NCBI GenBank assembly: GCA_007128865.1
Contig: SKWP01000026.1
Span: forward strand, 1-9,198
Source of the DNA: Paracoccaceae bacterium
GTDB lineage: Bacteria; Pseudomonadota; Alphaproteobacteria; Rhodobacterales; Rhodobacteraceae
Length of the DNA stretch: 9,198 nucleotides
Direction: 5' to 3'
This document shows positions 1 through 7,462 of this stretch, one piece after another (the first letter of the stretch is position 1; the number at the start of each line of letters is the position of its first letter). Position numbers and translations under genes: made by a program. A model generated the notes under the pieces. The model did no database searches, had not been told where the DNA came from, and saw only the letters and a program-made list of their open reading frames with translations.

Positions 1-644
1 CCATGCGGCGCGGCGGCGAGATCGACCGCATCGCCCTGCGCCGGCCGGTTTCGCGGCTGCCCGATCTGGTCGTCTTGTGCGACATCTCGGGTTCGATGAG
101 CGTCTATTCGCGGATGCTGCTGCGCTTTCTGCATGCCGTCGGGGCCGATCCGCACCGGCGCTGGGGGCGGCTGCATGCCTTCACCTTTGGTACCCGGCTG
201 ACCAATATCTCGCGCGCGATGGTGCTGCGCGACCCCGACGCGGCGCTTGCCGCGGCCGGTGCAATGGCGCGCGACTGGGAAGGCGGCACCCGGATCGGCG
301 CGGCACTGGCGCAGTTCAACCGGGTCTGGGCGCGCAGGGTGCTGCCGCGCGGTGCCGTGGTGGTGCTGATCACCGACGGGCTCGAACGCGACGATGCGGC
401 CCGGCTTGCGGCCGAGGCCGAACGGCTGCACCTGTCGTGCCGGCGGCTGCTGTGGCTCAACCCGCTGCTGCGCTGGGACGGATTCCAGCCGCGCGCGGCC
501 GGTGTCAGGGCGCTGTTGCCGCATGTGGACCATTTCGCCGCCTGCCATTCGCTCGACAGTCTTGATTCCCTCGCAAGGGTTCTGTCGGAATCCGCCCTTC
601 CGTCAGCGTCAACGAGGGTGTTGATGCATAAAGGGATTGCTTGA
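1..644 (+). CDS. coxE: CoxE-like VWA-domain protein, 5' end missing
   Basis: This is the C-terminal part of a CoxE-family von Willebrand A protein, a cytoplasmic factor that in the form I CO dehydrogenase system works with the AAA+ ATPase CoxD in post-translational maturation of the molybdenum site. The frame is open from the left edge, and the ATG at 3 looks internal because the Arg-rich stretch before the VWA domain is normally preceded by about 150-200 more residues in this family. The metal-ion-dependent adhesion motif is intact: DISGS (codons 81-95), a Thr in GGTR (288-290) and the Asp of ITDG (374-376). The stop is TGA at 642-644. coxG follows 42 bp later on the same strand, so the two are probably co-transcribed. 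Family assignment is firm. The exact role next to a form II enzyme is inferred, and a coxD-like gene is expected just upstream. Confidence 0.88.
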   Translation, partial: MRRGGEIDRIALRRPVSRLPDLVVLCDISGSMSVYSRMLLRFLHAVGADPHRRWGRLHAFTFGTRLTNISRAMVLRDPDAALAAAGAMARDWEGGTRIGAALAQFNRVWARRVLPRGAVVVLITDGLERDDAARLAAEAERLHLSCRRLLWLNPLLRWDGFQPRAAGVRALLPHVDHFAACHSLDSLDSLARVLSESALPSASTRVLMHKGIA

Positions 645-673
645 CGATGGTCGGCGCACCAATAGTTTCTTTC

Positions 674-680
674 AAGGAGG
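674..680 (+). promoter_or_regulatory. Ribosome binding site of coxG
   Basis: AAGGAGG lies 6 nt before the ATG at 687. It is close to the full anti-Shine-Dalgarno match and fixes the coxG start. Confidence 0.8.
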
Positions 681-686
681 ACGAGA

Positions 687-1148
687 ATGGACATGAGTGG
701 CGAATACCGGCTGGACCTGCCGCGCGCGCAGGTCTGGGAGGCGCTGAACGATCCCGACGTGCTGCGCGCCTGCATTCCGGGTTGCGAAGAGCTCGAACAG
801 ACCTCGGACACGACGATGACCGCCGTGGTGGTTCAGAAGATCGGGCCGGTAAAGGCGCGCTTCAGCGGCGAGGTCGAACTGGTCAACATCGAGGCGCCGT
901 CCGGCTATACCATCCAGGGCGAAGGCAAGGGCGGTGTGGCCGGCTTTGCCAAGGGGGCGGCCGATGTCAGGCTGGTCGAGGATGGTGACGGCACCCTGCT
1001 TTCCTACGAGGCCCGCGCCCAGATCGGCGGCAAGCTTGCCCAGCTTGGCAGCCGGCTGATCAATTCGACCGCAAAGAAACTGGCCAACGCCTTTTTCGAG
1101 AATTTCCGCACGCATCTTTCCGGGCGTGCCGGCAAGAGCGACGCCTGA
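687..1148 (+). CDS. coxG: CoxG, SRPBCC-fold subunit G of the cox operon
   Basis: A 153-residue protein of the CoxG/SRPBCC family (helix-grip fold with a hydrophobic cavity). The N-terminus MSGEYRLDLPRAQVWEALND followed by a CIPGCEEL segment is characteristic. CoxG proteins are linked to membrane recruitment of CO dehydrogenase, and in mycobacterial form I enzymes to quinone handling. Whether form II CoxG does the same is unknown. This copy ends in a short amphipathic, lysine-containing helix (about residues 128-150) with no separate C-terminal membrane anchor, so it is a short-form CoxG. It lies between coxE and coxS, ahead of the catalytic genes rather than at the operon end as in classical form I clusters. 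The start at 687 is chosen for the strong ribosome site. An upstream ATG at 641 is in another frame. Confidence 0.88.
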   Translation: MDMSGEYRLDLPRAQVWEALNDPDVLRACIPGCEELEQTSDTTMTAVVVQKIGPVKARFSGEVELVNIEAPSGYTIQGEGKGGVAGFAKGAADVRLVEDGDGTLLSYEARAQIGGKLAQLGSRLINSTAKKLANAFFENFRTHLSGRAGKSDA

Positions 1149-1177
1149 ACCGGCGCAGTACCAAGGTACCAAATGAT

Positions 1178-1194
1178 GCGGGCACCCGGCCCGC
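1178..1194 (+). other. Small stem-loop in the coxG-coxS gap
   Basis: GCGGGC (1178-1183) and GCCCGC (1189-1194) are perfect inverted repeats around a 5-nt loop, 7 nt before the GGGAGG ribosome site of coxS. No T-run follows. It could stabilise or process the message between the accessory genes and the structural genes. The function is inferred, and chance occurrence in GC-rich DNA is possible. Confidence 0.4.
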
Positions 1195-1211
1195 CAGTCA
1201 GGGAGGAAAGA

Positions 1212-1685
1212 ATGGGTCAACTGAAACTCTCCGTCAACGGCAGGGCGGTTTCGCGCGATGTGCCTGGCGAGACGCTTCTGGTCGATCTGCTGCGCGAACA
1301 CCTGCGGCTGACCGGCACGCATGTGGGGTGCGATACCGGCCAGTGCGGGGCCTGCGTGGTGCATGTGGACGGCCGCGCGGTGAAGGCCTGCAACGTGCTG
1401 GCCCATGCGGTCGCGGGATCGCAGGTCACCACCATCGAGGGGCTGGCCGACGGTGGCGGCCTGCATCCCATGCAGCAGGCGTTCAACGAAAACCACGGCC
1501 TGCAATGCGGCTTCTGCACCCCCGGCATGATCATGTCCGGGGTCGACATGGTGCAGCGCTACAAGGCCGCGGGCCGCGACCTGGACGAACCGGCGATCCG
1601 CCACGAGCTGGAAGGCAACATCTGCCGCTGCACCGGCTACGAGAACATCGTGAAATCGATCCAGTCCGCCGCGGCGCGGATGTGA
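1212..1685 (+). CDS. coxS: CoxS, 2Fe-2S small subunit of form II molybdenum hydroxylase
   Basis: A 157-residue iron-sulfur subunit that carries electrons from the molybdenum site in CoxL to FAD in CoxM. All eight cluster ligands are present. The N-terminal plant-ferredoxin-type cluster has C40, C45, C48 and C60 (CDTGQCGAC then KAC). The C-terminal four-helix domain has C99 and C102 (CGFC) and C138 and C140 (CRC), the pair nearest the Mo cofactor. Length is normal for the family. The ATG at 1212 is preferred over the in-frame ATG at 1173 because GGGAGG sits 5 nt upstream and the protein then begins with the usual beta strand ([10 protein letters not shown]). It is followed 26 bp later by coxL on the same strand. 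The electron-transfer role is secure; the natural substrate of the complex is not. Confidence 0.95.
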   Translation: MGQLKLSVNGRAVSRDVPGETLLVDLLREHLRLTGTHVGCDTGQCGACVVHVDGRAVKACNVLAHAVAGSQVTTIEGLADGGGLHPMQQAFNENHGLQCGFCTPGMIMSGVDMVQRYKAAGRDLDEPAIRHELEGNICRCTGYENIVKSIQSAAARM

Positions 1686-1711
1686 CCGGACAACACAGGG
1701 AGGACACGCGC

Positions 1712-4072
1712 ATGAGCACCGGCATCGGCGCCCGCGTCAGGCGCAAGGAAGACAGGCGCTTCATCACCGGCAAGGGCCGCTATACCGACGACATCCGGAA
1801 CGACAACCAGGCCTATGCGGCCTTTGTGCGCAGCCCCCATGCCCATGCGGCGGTAAAGGGCATCGACAAGGCCGCCGCCGAGGCAATGGAAGGGGTGATT
1901 GCGGTTCTGGACGGCCACCAGCTGACCGGCGACGGGATCGGCAACATCATCACCGGCTGGGCCATCACCTCGCGCGATGGCAGCCCGATGAACATCGGCG
2001 CATGGTCGGCGCTGGCCACCGACCGGGTGCGCTATGTCGGCGATGCCGTTGCGGTGGTGATCGCCGAGAGCCCCGCCCTGGCCCGCACCGCGGCCGAGGC
2101 CGTGGCGGTGGATTACGAGCCGCTTGCGGCCGTGGCGCAGCCCGTCGCGGCGCTGGCGTCGGGTGCGCCGCAGGTGCATGACAATGTCCCCGGAAACCTC
2201 GTTTTCGATTGGGAAATCGGCGACGAGGCACGGGCGGACGCGGGCCTTGCCGCGGCGGCCCATGTCACGGAAGTCGAGATCAGCAACAACCGCCTTGCCC
2301 CCAACGCGATCGAGCCGCGCTCGGCCATAGCCATCCACGACGAGGCCGAGGATCACTACACGCTCTACACCACATCGCAGAACCCGCATGTGGCACGGCT
2401 GGTGCTTTCGGCCTTCTACAACGTCGCGCCCGAACACAAGCTGCGGGTCATCGCCCCCGATGTGGGCGGTGGTTTCGGCTCCAAGATCTACATCTACCCC
2501 GAAGAGATCACCTGCCTCTGGGCGGCGATGAAGACCGGGCGTTCGGTCAAGTGGACCGCCGAACGCAGCGAGGCCTTCATGACCGACGCGCACGGGCGCG
2601 ATCATGTCACAAGGGCCCGGATGGGCTTTGACAAGAACGGGCGCATCACTGCCTTCAAGGTCGACACGATCGCCAATCTCGGGGCCTATGTGTCGTTGTT
2701 CGCGACCGCGACACCGACCTATCTTTATGGCACGCTGCTGTCCGGACAGTACGATATCCCGGCGATCTACGGCACCGTGAAGGCCGTCAACACCAACACC
2801 GTGCCGGTCGATGCCTACCGGGGGGCCGGCCGCCCGGAAGCCACCTATCTGATCGAACGGACGATGGACATCGCGGCGCGCGAAATGGGCATGGACCCGG
2901 CCGAATTGCGCCGCATCAACTTCATCAAGGCCTTTCCGTACCAGACCCAGGTATTGCTGAACTATGATTCCGGCGACTTCCCGGCGCTGCTGGACATGGC
3001 GCAGAAGGCTGCCGACACAGCCGGATTTGCGCAGCGCAAGGCCGAGGCCGCGGCCCGCGGCAAGCTGCGCGGGATCGGCTATTCGACCTTCATCGAGGCC
3101 TGCGGGCTCGCGCCTTCGGCCGCTGCCGGGTCGCTGGGCGCTGGGGTGGGGCTTTGGGAAAGTGCCGAGGTGCGGGTGAACCCGGTCGGTACGGTCGAGG
3201 TTCTGACCGGGTGCCACAGCCACGGGCAGAGCCATGAGACGACCTTTGCCCAACTGGTGTCCGACCGCTTCGGCATTCCCATCGAGAACATCTCGATCGT
3301 GCATGGCGACACCGACAAGGTGCAGTTCGGCATGGGCACCTACGGATCGCGGTCCGGTCCGGTCGGCATGTCGGCCGTGATGCGGGCTCTCGACAAGGTC
3401 GAGGCCAAGGTCAGGAAGATCGTGGCGCATCAGCTTGAGGCCAGTGAGGACGATATCGAAATTGTCGCCGGCGAGGCCCGGGTCGCGGGCACCGACCGAA
3501 AGATGGCATGGCACGAGATCGGGCTGGCGGCCTACACGGCCCACAACCTGCCCGCCGACATGGAGCCAGGTCTGAAGGAAGGCGCCTTCTTCGATCCGGT
3601 GAATTTTTCCTTCCCGTCGGGCTGCTTCATCTGCGAGGTCGAGGTCGATCCCGAAACCGGCGTGACCGAAATCGTCCGGTTCGTTTCGGCCGACGATTTC
3701 GGGACGATCATCAATCCGATGGTCGTGGAGGGGCAGGTCCACGGTGGCGTGACCCAGGGGATCGGGCAGGCGCTGCTCGAACAGGTCGTCTATGACGAAA
3801 GCGGCCAGTTGCTGACCGGCTCCTACATGGACTACTGCATGCCGCGCGCCGACGACGTGCCGTCTTATGCCATTGCGCATGGTTGCACCCCGTCGCCCAA
3901 CAACCCGCTGGGCATCAAGGGCTGCGGCGAGGCCGGCGCCATCGGGGCACCGCCGGCGGTGATCAACGCCATCGCGGATGCCATCGGCACCGACGACATT
4001 TCCATGCCCGCAACGCCGCAGAAGGTGTGGGAGGCGCTGCACCGTGCCCGCCCCGCCGTGGCCGCCGAATAG
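1712..4072 (+). CDS. coxL: CoxL-type large subunit, form II (AYRGAGR) molybdenum hydroxylase
   Basis: The 786-residue catalytic subunit of the xanthine oxidase family, which holds the molybdopterin cytosine dinucleotide cofactor. It opens with the [26 protein letters not shown] N-terminus. Visible motifs are GGGFGSK (252-258), the active-site loop AYRGAGR (368-374), GQSHE in the GQGHE position (505-509) and GCGEAG (737-742), whose E740 matches the catalytic glutamate. Form I CO dehydrogenase has AYxCSFR, where Cys binds copper. That Cys is absent here, so this is form II (BMS type). Such proteins oxidise CO poorly or not at all, and relatives hydroxylate N-heterocycles, purines or aldehydes. 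GGGAGG sits 8 nt before the ATG. coxM follows after 14 bp. Family and subclass are certain; the substrate is open. Confidence 0.95.
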   Translation: MSTGIGARVRRKEDRRFITGKGRYTDDIRNDNQAYAAFVRSPHAHAAVKGIDKAAAEAMEGVIAVLDGHQLTGDGIGNIITGWAITSRDGSPMNIGAWSALATDRVRYVGDAVAVVIAESPALARTAAEAVAVDYEPLAAVAQPVAALASGAPQVHDNVPGNLVFDWEIGDEARADAGLAAAAHVTEVEISNNRLAPNAIEPRSAIAIHDEAEDHYTLYTTSQNPHVARLVLSAFYNVAPEHKLRVIAPDVGGGFGSKIYIYPEEITCLWAAMKTGRSVKWTAERSEAFMTDAHGRDHVTRARMGFDKNGRITAFKVDTIANLGAYVSLFATATPTYLYGTLLSGQYDIPAIYGTVKAVNTNTVPVDAYRGAGRPEATYLIERTMDIAAREMGMDPAELRRINFIKAFPYQTQVLLNYDSGDFPALLDMAQKAADTAGFAQRKAEAAARGKLRGIGYSTFIEACGLAPSAAAGSLGAGVGLWESAEVRVNPVGTVEVLTGCHSHGQSHETTFAQLVSDRFGIPIENISIVHGDTDKVQFGMGTYGSRSGPVGMSAVMRALDKVEAKVRKIVAHQLEASEDDIEIVAGEARVAGTDRKMAWHEIGLAAYTAHNLPADMEPGLKEGAFFDPVNFSFPSGCFICEVEVDPETGVTEIVRFVSADDFGTIINPMVVEGQVHGGVTQGIGQALLEQVVYDESGQLLTGSYMDYCMPRADDVPSYAIAHGCTPSPNNPLGIKGCGEAGAIGAPPAVINAIADAIGTDDISMPATPQKVWEALHRARPAVAAE

Positions 4073-4073
4073 C

Positions 4074-4079
4074 AAGGAG
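4074..4079 (+). promoter_or_regulatory. Ribosome binding site of coxM
   Basis: AAGGAG begins 1 nt after the coxL stop and lies 7 nt before the ATG at 4087. It decides that start over the out-of-frame ATG at 4091. Confidence 0.75.
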
Positions 4080-4086
4080 CCGGCAC

Positions 4087-4884
4087 ATGTATGCAACCAA
4101 CTATCACCGCCCGGCCACCATCGAAGAGGCCGTTTCGCTGCTGACCGGAAATGACGAGGCCAAGGCGCTGTCGGGTGGCCAGACGCTGCTGCCCACGATG
4201 CGCCAGCGCCTTGCCGCGCCCTCGGATCTGGTGGACCTGCGCGGCCTGCCGGGCATGACCGGGGTGAGCGCGGGCGACGGCACCCTGACCGTGGGGGCCG
4301 CCGTTGCCCATGCCGATGTCGCTGGCAATGCCGATGTCCTTCGGCTGATCCCGGCGCTGGCGGGGCTGGCCGGCCGGATCGGCGACCCGGCGGTTCGGCA
4401 CATGGGCACCATCGGCGGCAGCCTTGCCAACAACGACCCGGCGGCCGATTACCCGGCTGCGGCCCTGGCGCTGGGGGCAAGCATCGTCACCAACAGCCGC
4501 GAGATCGATGCCGGCGACTTCTTTCAGGGCATGTTCACCACCGCGCTGGAAGACGGCGAGATCATCACCGCTGTCCGCTTTCCGGTTCCGGAAAAGGCCG
4601 CCTATGCCAAGTTCCCCAACCCGGCCTCGCGCTATGCCATGGTCGGCGTCTTTGTGGCCAGGACAAGCGCCGGCGCGCGGGTTGCGGTTACCGGGGCGGG
4701 GGCCGATGGCGTTTTCCGTCATTCGGCGATGGAAACCGCTCTGGATGCCGACTGGTCGCCCGAGGCCCTGGCCGGGGTGGCGACGCCGGCCGACGGGTTG
4801 CTGTCGGATATTCACGGCTCGGCGGCCTATCGCGCGCATCTGGTCGGGGTGATGGCGCGCCGCGCCGTGGCCGCGGCCGGCTGA
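4087..4884 (+). CDS. coxM: CoxM, FAD-binding medium subunit of form II molybdenum hydroxylase
   Basis: A 265-residue flavoprotein subunit that takes electrons from CoxS and passes them on to an external acceptor. The N-terminal FAD domain has the two family signatures: SGGQTLLP (from S29) for the pyrophosphate and TIGGSLANNDPAAD (from T108) for the second FAD contact. The C-terminal CO-dehydrogenase flavoprotein domain starts near residue 175 with the usual YAKFPNPASRYAMVGV pattern. It is slightly shorter than the well-studied form I CoxM (about 288 residues), with the shortfall at the C-terminus. It is the last gene of the S-L-M block and ends 82 bp before the convergent transporter operon. 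Assignment is firm. Confidence 0.94.
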   Translation: MYATNYHRPATIEEAVSLLTGNDEAKALSGGQTLLPTMRQRLAAPSDLVDLRGLPGMTGVSAGDGTLTVGAAVAHADVAGNADVLRLIPALAGLAGRIGDPAVRHMGTIGGSLANNDPAADYPAAALALGASIVTNSREIDAGDFFQGMFTTALEDGEIITAVRFPVPEKAAYAKFPNPASRYAMVGVFVARTSAGARVAVTGAGADGVFRHSAMETALDADWSPEALAGVATPADGLLSDIHGSAAYRAHLVGVMARRAVAAAG

Positions 4885-4895
4885 AGCACGGCTTT

Positions 4896-4924
4896 GGCGG
4901 CTGGCCTGCACCGGGCCAGCCGCC
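4896..4924. terminator. Stem-loop between converging operons, probable bidirectional terminator
   Basis: GGCGGCTGGCC (4896-4906) and GGCCAGCCGCC (4914-4924) form a perfect 11-bp stem with a 7-nt loop, 11 nt after the coxM stop. It lies between coxM (+) and the ABC ATPase gene (-), so one hairpin can serve both transcripts. No T-run follows on either strand, which weakens the call as a classical intrinsic terminator, although such hairpins are common between convergent genes in GC-rich genomes. Confidence 0.6.
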
Positions 4925-4925
4925 G

Positions 4926-4951
4926 GCCATGGCGGTTGCCGGCGCCGTGGC
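4926..4951. terminator. Second stem-loop in the convergent gap
   Basis: GCCATGGCG (4926-4934) pairs with CGCCGTGGC (4943-4951), nine pairs with one G-T wobble and an 8-nt loop. It begins 2 bp after the first hairpin and ends 15 bp from the ATPase stop. It may be the terminator proper for the minus-strand operon. There is no T-run. Less certain than the first hairpin. Confidence 0.4.
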
Positions 4952-4966
4952 GCAGCCTCTGTGCGG

Positions 4967-5719
4967 CTACAGGATCTGGCCCAGGAATTCGCGCGTGCGC
5001 GGGTCGCGCGGGTTGGAAAAGAACTCCTTCGGCGGCCCGTGTTCGACGATCAGGCCACGGTCGGTGAAGTAGATGTGGTCGGCCACCTCGCGCGCAAAGC
5101 CCATCTCATGGGTGACCAGCAGGCAGGTCATGCCTTCCTCGGCCAGTTCGCGGATGGTGATCAGCACTTCCTTGACCGTTTCGGGGTCAAGCGCGGCCGT
5201 GACCTCGTCAAACAGCATCACCTCGGGCGACATCGCCAGACTGCGCGCGATGGCGACGCGCTGCTGCTGGCCGCCGGAAAGCTCGCCGGGATAGGCGTCT
5301 TCCTTGCCCTCCAGCCGCACCTTGCGCAGCAGCCGGCGGGCGCGTTCCTCGACTTCGGCGCGATCCTGCTTCAGCACCGTGATCGGCGCCATCATCACGT
5401 TCTGCAATGCGGTCTTGTGCGGAAAGAGATTGTACTGCTGGAACACCATTCCGACGCGACGGCGCAGGTTCAGGATGTCCACCTTGGGGTCGTTGACCTC
5501 GATACCGCGGACCTTGATCGACCCCTTTTCGATCGGGACCAGCGCGTTGATGCAGCGCAGCAATGTCGACTTGCCCGACCCCGAAGGGCCGATGATGCAG
5601 GCGGTACTGCGCATCGGCATCGACAGGGACACCCCCGCCAGCACCTGAACCGGGCCGAAGGACTTGTGTACGTCGCGGATGTCGACGATCGGATCGCTTT
5701 CGCTCCATGCGGCGCTCAT
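4967..5719 (-). CDS. Polar amino acid ABC transporter, ATP-binding protein
   Basis: A 250-residue ATPase of the GlnQ/HisP/EhuA group that powers the importer encoded just upstream. Walker A is GPSGSGKST (44-52), the Q-loop is FQQYNLFPH (93-101), the signature is LSGGQQQR (147-154), Walker B is VMLFDE (167-172), the D-loop is ALDP (176-179) and the switch histidine is H204 in THEM. All catalytic residues are present. After the Walker B glutamate the usual P is V (FDEVTAALDP), a variant known in some amino acid importers. The start at 5719 has GGAGG 4 nt upstream and lies 12 nt after the permease 2 stop, so it is the last gene of a four-gene operon. The substrate class is inferred from the family and the partner binding protein. 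Confidence 0.95.
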   Translation of the reverse strand: MSAAWSESDPIVDIRDVHKSFGPVQVLAGVSLSMPMRSTACIIGPSGSGKSTLLRCINALVPIEKGSIKVRGIEVNDPKVDILNLRRRVGMVFQQYNLFPHKTALQNVMMAPITVLKQDRAEVEERARRLLRKVRLEGKEDAYPGELSGGQQQRVAIARSLAMSPEVMLFDEVTAALDPETVKEVLITIRELAEEGMTCLLVTHEMGFAREVADHIYFTDRGLIVEHGPPKEFFSNPRDPRTREFLGQIL

Positions 5720-5731
5720 GGGTCCTCCGGG

Positions 5732-6631
5732 TCAGAGCTTGACGGCATAGCGGCGTTCGAGCCACTGGGTCAGGCGGGCAATGGGGTAGCAGTAGACGAA
5801 GAACCAGACCAAGATCATCCCGTAGAGCGGGATCAGCAGGTCGTTGCGGACCTCGGCGGCCAGCACCCGGCGGGCGAGCGTCATGACCTCGGAAACCCCC
5901 ACGATGGAGGCCAGCACCGTGGCCATGGTCAGGATCGCATAAAGGTTCATCCACGGCGGCAGCATGCGCTTGACGCATTGCGGCAGGATGATCTTCCAGA
6001 TCGTCTGATTGCGGTTGAAGGCCAGCGATTCGGCCGCTTCCCACTGGCCCGAGGGAATCGACCGGACCGCGCCGCGCACGATTTCCGAGACATTGGCCAT
6101 CACCGGCAGCGACAGCCCGATAATCGCCTTGATCCAGTCGGGAAACGGAATGCGCATGCCGAAGGCCCTGATCTCGAAGGGCAGCAGGAAGATGCAGTAG
6201 AACAGCAGCACCAGCCAGGGCGCGTTGCGGAAGAACTGGGTCACGAACCAGCTGGAAAAGCGGATCGGCGGCAGCAGGGAAATCTGCATCAGCCCCAGCA
6301 CCACACCCAGAACCGTACCCAGCGCCATCGACAGCACCGAGATCACGATATTGAAGACAAAGCCCTGAAACAGCAGCGGCACCCAGCGCAGCAGCGCAAT
6401 GCTGATCGGTTCGCGCCCGGCGGCCGCGGCCTGGGCTTCGGCATAGCCGGTAAAGCAGATCAGCATCAGGCACAGCCACGCCAGATCCCTGCCGCGCAGC
6501 CGCAGCCGGGGGGCGCCAAGCAGGCGCTCGCGCTCGCTGCGCCTTTGCAGGCGTTCGGCCGCCGGCAGCAGCACCGGCAGGTCGGTGCCGCCGCCCAGCC
6601 CCGCGTGCCCCTTCGGCCCCCGGACCATCAT
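5732..6631 (-). CDS. Amino acid ABC transporter permease 2, with N-terminal extension
   Basis: A 299-residue HisM/GlnP-type inner-membrane permease. The core (about residue 85 onward) has the family's usual membrane segments (roughly 88-116, 130-152, 165-182, 230-252, 265-285) and the cytoplasmic EAA loop EAAESLAFNRNQTIWKIILP (198-217), which docks the ATPase. The canonical Gly of that loop is Ala here (A204). About 80 extra residues precede the core: an Arg/Gly-rich polar stretch, then a hydrophobic segment (50-63) ending in an AEA/AQA-like sequence that resembles a signal peptide. Permeases of this family are usually 215-240 residues. The ATG at 6631 overlaps the permease 1 stop as ATGA, indicating translational coupling. 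The frame stays open upstream inside permease 1, but that part is antisense-like shadow without the family pattern. Confidence 0.9.
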   Translation of the reverse strand: MMVRGPKGHAGLGGGTDLPVLLPAAERLQRRSERERLLGAPRLRLRGRDLAWLCLMLICFTGYAEAQAAAAGREPISIALLRWVPLLFQGFVFNIVISVLSMALGTVLGVVLGLMQISLLPPIRFSSWFVTQFFRNAPWLVLLFYCIFLLPFEIRAFGMRIPFPDWIKAIIGLSLPVMANVSEIVRGAVRSIPSGQWEAAESLAFNRNQTIWKIILPQCVKRMLPPWMNLYAILTMATVLASIVGVSEVMTLARRVLAAEVRNDLLIPLYGMILVWFFVYCYPIARLTQWLERRYAVKL

Positions 6632-7374
6632 CGACCGTACCCCGGAAGCGCCATGCTCTGCTCCCACTTGCGCATGACCCACACCAGGATGCCGACCAGC
6701 GCAACATAGGCAAACAGCAGGAAGGTCATCATCTCGGGCACGTTCACCGCGTCCGACCAGATCTGGTTGGCCACATACAGCATTTCCGGCACCGCGATGG
6801 CATAGGCCAGGGTCGTGGTCTTGACCAGATTGACCAGATTGTTGTTCAGCGCCGGCAGGCAGACCCTGAAAGCCAGCGGCAACACCACATGTATGTAGGA
6901 TTGCAGCCGCGTGTAGCCCAGCGATTCGGCGGCCTCGACGGTCGATTTCGGCACCGCCTCGATGCCCGACCGGAAGATCTCGACATTGAAGGCCCCGGCA
7001 AAGAAGGAAAGCGAGATGATCGCCCAGGTGTAGTTGTCGATCATCGGCTGCGTGAAGCCGAATTCGTTGCGCACCTGCGGCATCAGACTGCCGAGCGCGA
7101 AGAAGAAGAAATACATCTGCACCAGCGGCGGTGTGTTGCGGAAGAACTGGATGTATCCCTGCACCACCGCGCGCAACAGCACACTGCGTGCGCCCTGCAG
7201 CCAGGCGCCCACGAGCCCGATCAGCACCGAAAGCGCCAGGCAGGTCAGCGACAGCTTGATCGTCGTCCACAACCCGCCCAGCATCCGGTTCCTGTCGAAC
7301 CGGTCATAGACGATCGTCAGGTTGATGCCGTGGTCGATGTAGAGTTGTCGAAACCAGTCGTAGATGACGTCCAA
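6628..7374 (-). CDS. Amino acid ABC transporter permease 1 (TTG start)
   Basis: A 248-residue HisQ/GlnP-type permease that pairs with permease 2 to form the membrane channel. Hydrophobic segments lie near 35-58, 70-98, 115-135, 188-208 and 216-235. The EAA loop is canonical, EAAESLGYTRLQSYIHVVLP (147-166) with the conserved Gly. The NTPPLVQ motif (80-86), typical of this family, is present. The proposed start is TTG at 7374: GGAAGG lies 7 nt upstream (7387-7382) and the resulting N-terminus (MDVIYDWFRQ) looks natural. The first in-frame ATG would be Met31 and would cut off the segment leading to the first membrane helix. The gene sits 88 bp after the binding-protein gene, with a stem-loop between, and overlaps permease 2 by 4 bp. 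Confidence 0.92.
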   Translation of the reverse strand: MDVIYDWFRQLYIDHGINLTIVYDRFDRNRMLGGLWTTIKLSLTCLALSVLIGLVGAWLQGARSVLLRAVVQGYIQFFRNTPPLVQMYFFFFALGSLMPQVRNEFGFTQPMIDNYTWAIISLSFFAGAFNVEIFRSGIEAVPKSTVEAAESLGYTRLQSYIHVVLPLAFRVCLPALNNNLVNLVKTTTLAYAIAVPEMLYVANQIWSDAVNVPEMMTFLLFAYVALVGILVWVMRKWEQSMALPGYGR

Positions 7375-7381
7375 GGTTGCA

Positions 7382-7387
7382 CCTTCC
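7382..7387 (-). promoter_or_regulatory. Ribosome binding site deciding the TTG start of permease 1
   Basis: On the minus strand GGAAGG (7387-7382) lies 7 nt before the TTG at 7374. No ATG or GTG in the same frame has a comparable site nearby. Confidence 0.65.
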
Positions 7388-7419
7388 GGAAACTGCCGAC
7401 CGGCCGCGACAGGGTAACG

Positions 7420-7450
7420 GGCCGCCCCACCCGGTCAGGATGGGGCGGTC
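7420..7450 (-). other. Intercistronic stem-loop after the binding-protein gene
   Basis: CCGCCCCA (7422-7429) and TGGGGCGG (7441-7448) form a perfect 8-bp GC-rich stem. The stem extends to 10 pairs with a G-T wobble and a G-C pair, around an 11-nt loop. It starts 12 nt after the binding-protein stop on the minus strand and has no T-run behind it. In this position such hairpins often protect the upstream message from 3' decay or partly terminate transcription, giving more binding protein than permease. That role is inferred here. Confidence 0.6.
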
Positions 7451-7462
7451 GACGGCACGATG

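Noticed and set aside
1173..1211. Earlier ATG at 1173 as the coxS start
   Set aside because: It has no ribosome site and adds 13 residues not seen in the family; GGGAGG is placed for the ATG at 1212.
1328..1711. Extending CoxL upstream to 914 residues from 1328
   Set aside because: That stretch lies inside coxS in another frame; the CoxL N-terminal motif begins at 1712 behind GGGAGG.
2813..2833. Calling the enzyme a true (form I) CO dehydrogenase
   Set aside because: The active-site loop reads AYRGAGR, lacking the copper-binding Cys of AYxCSFR.
1637..4480. A 947-codon open frame on the minus strand antisense to coxL and coxM
   Set aside because: It is a high-GC shadow frame: Arg/Gly/His/Pro-rich with no recognisable domain, opposite genes with clear family motifs.
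4961..6709. A 582-codon open frame on the plus strand across the ATPase and permease 2
   Set aside because: Gln/His/Arg-rich low-complexity translation without domains; the minus strand encodes intact ABC transporter proteins.
6632..7270. Upstream extension of permease 2 to a 512-residue protein
   Set aside because: The extra part lies inside permease 1 in another frame and has no family pattern. The ATGA overlap at 6631-6628 gives a natural start.
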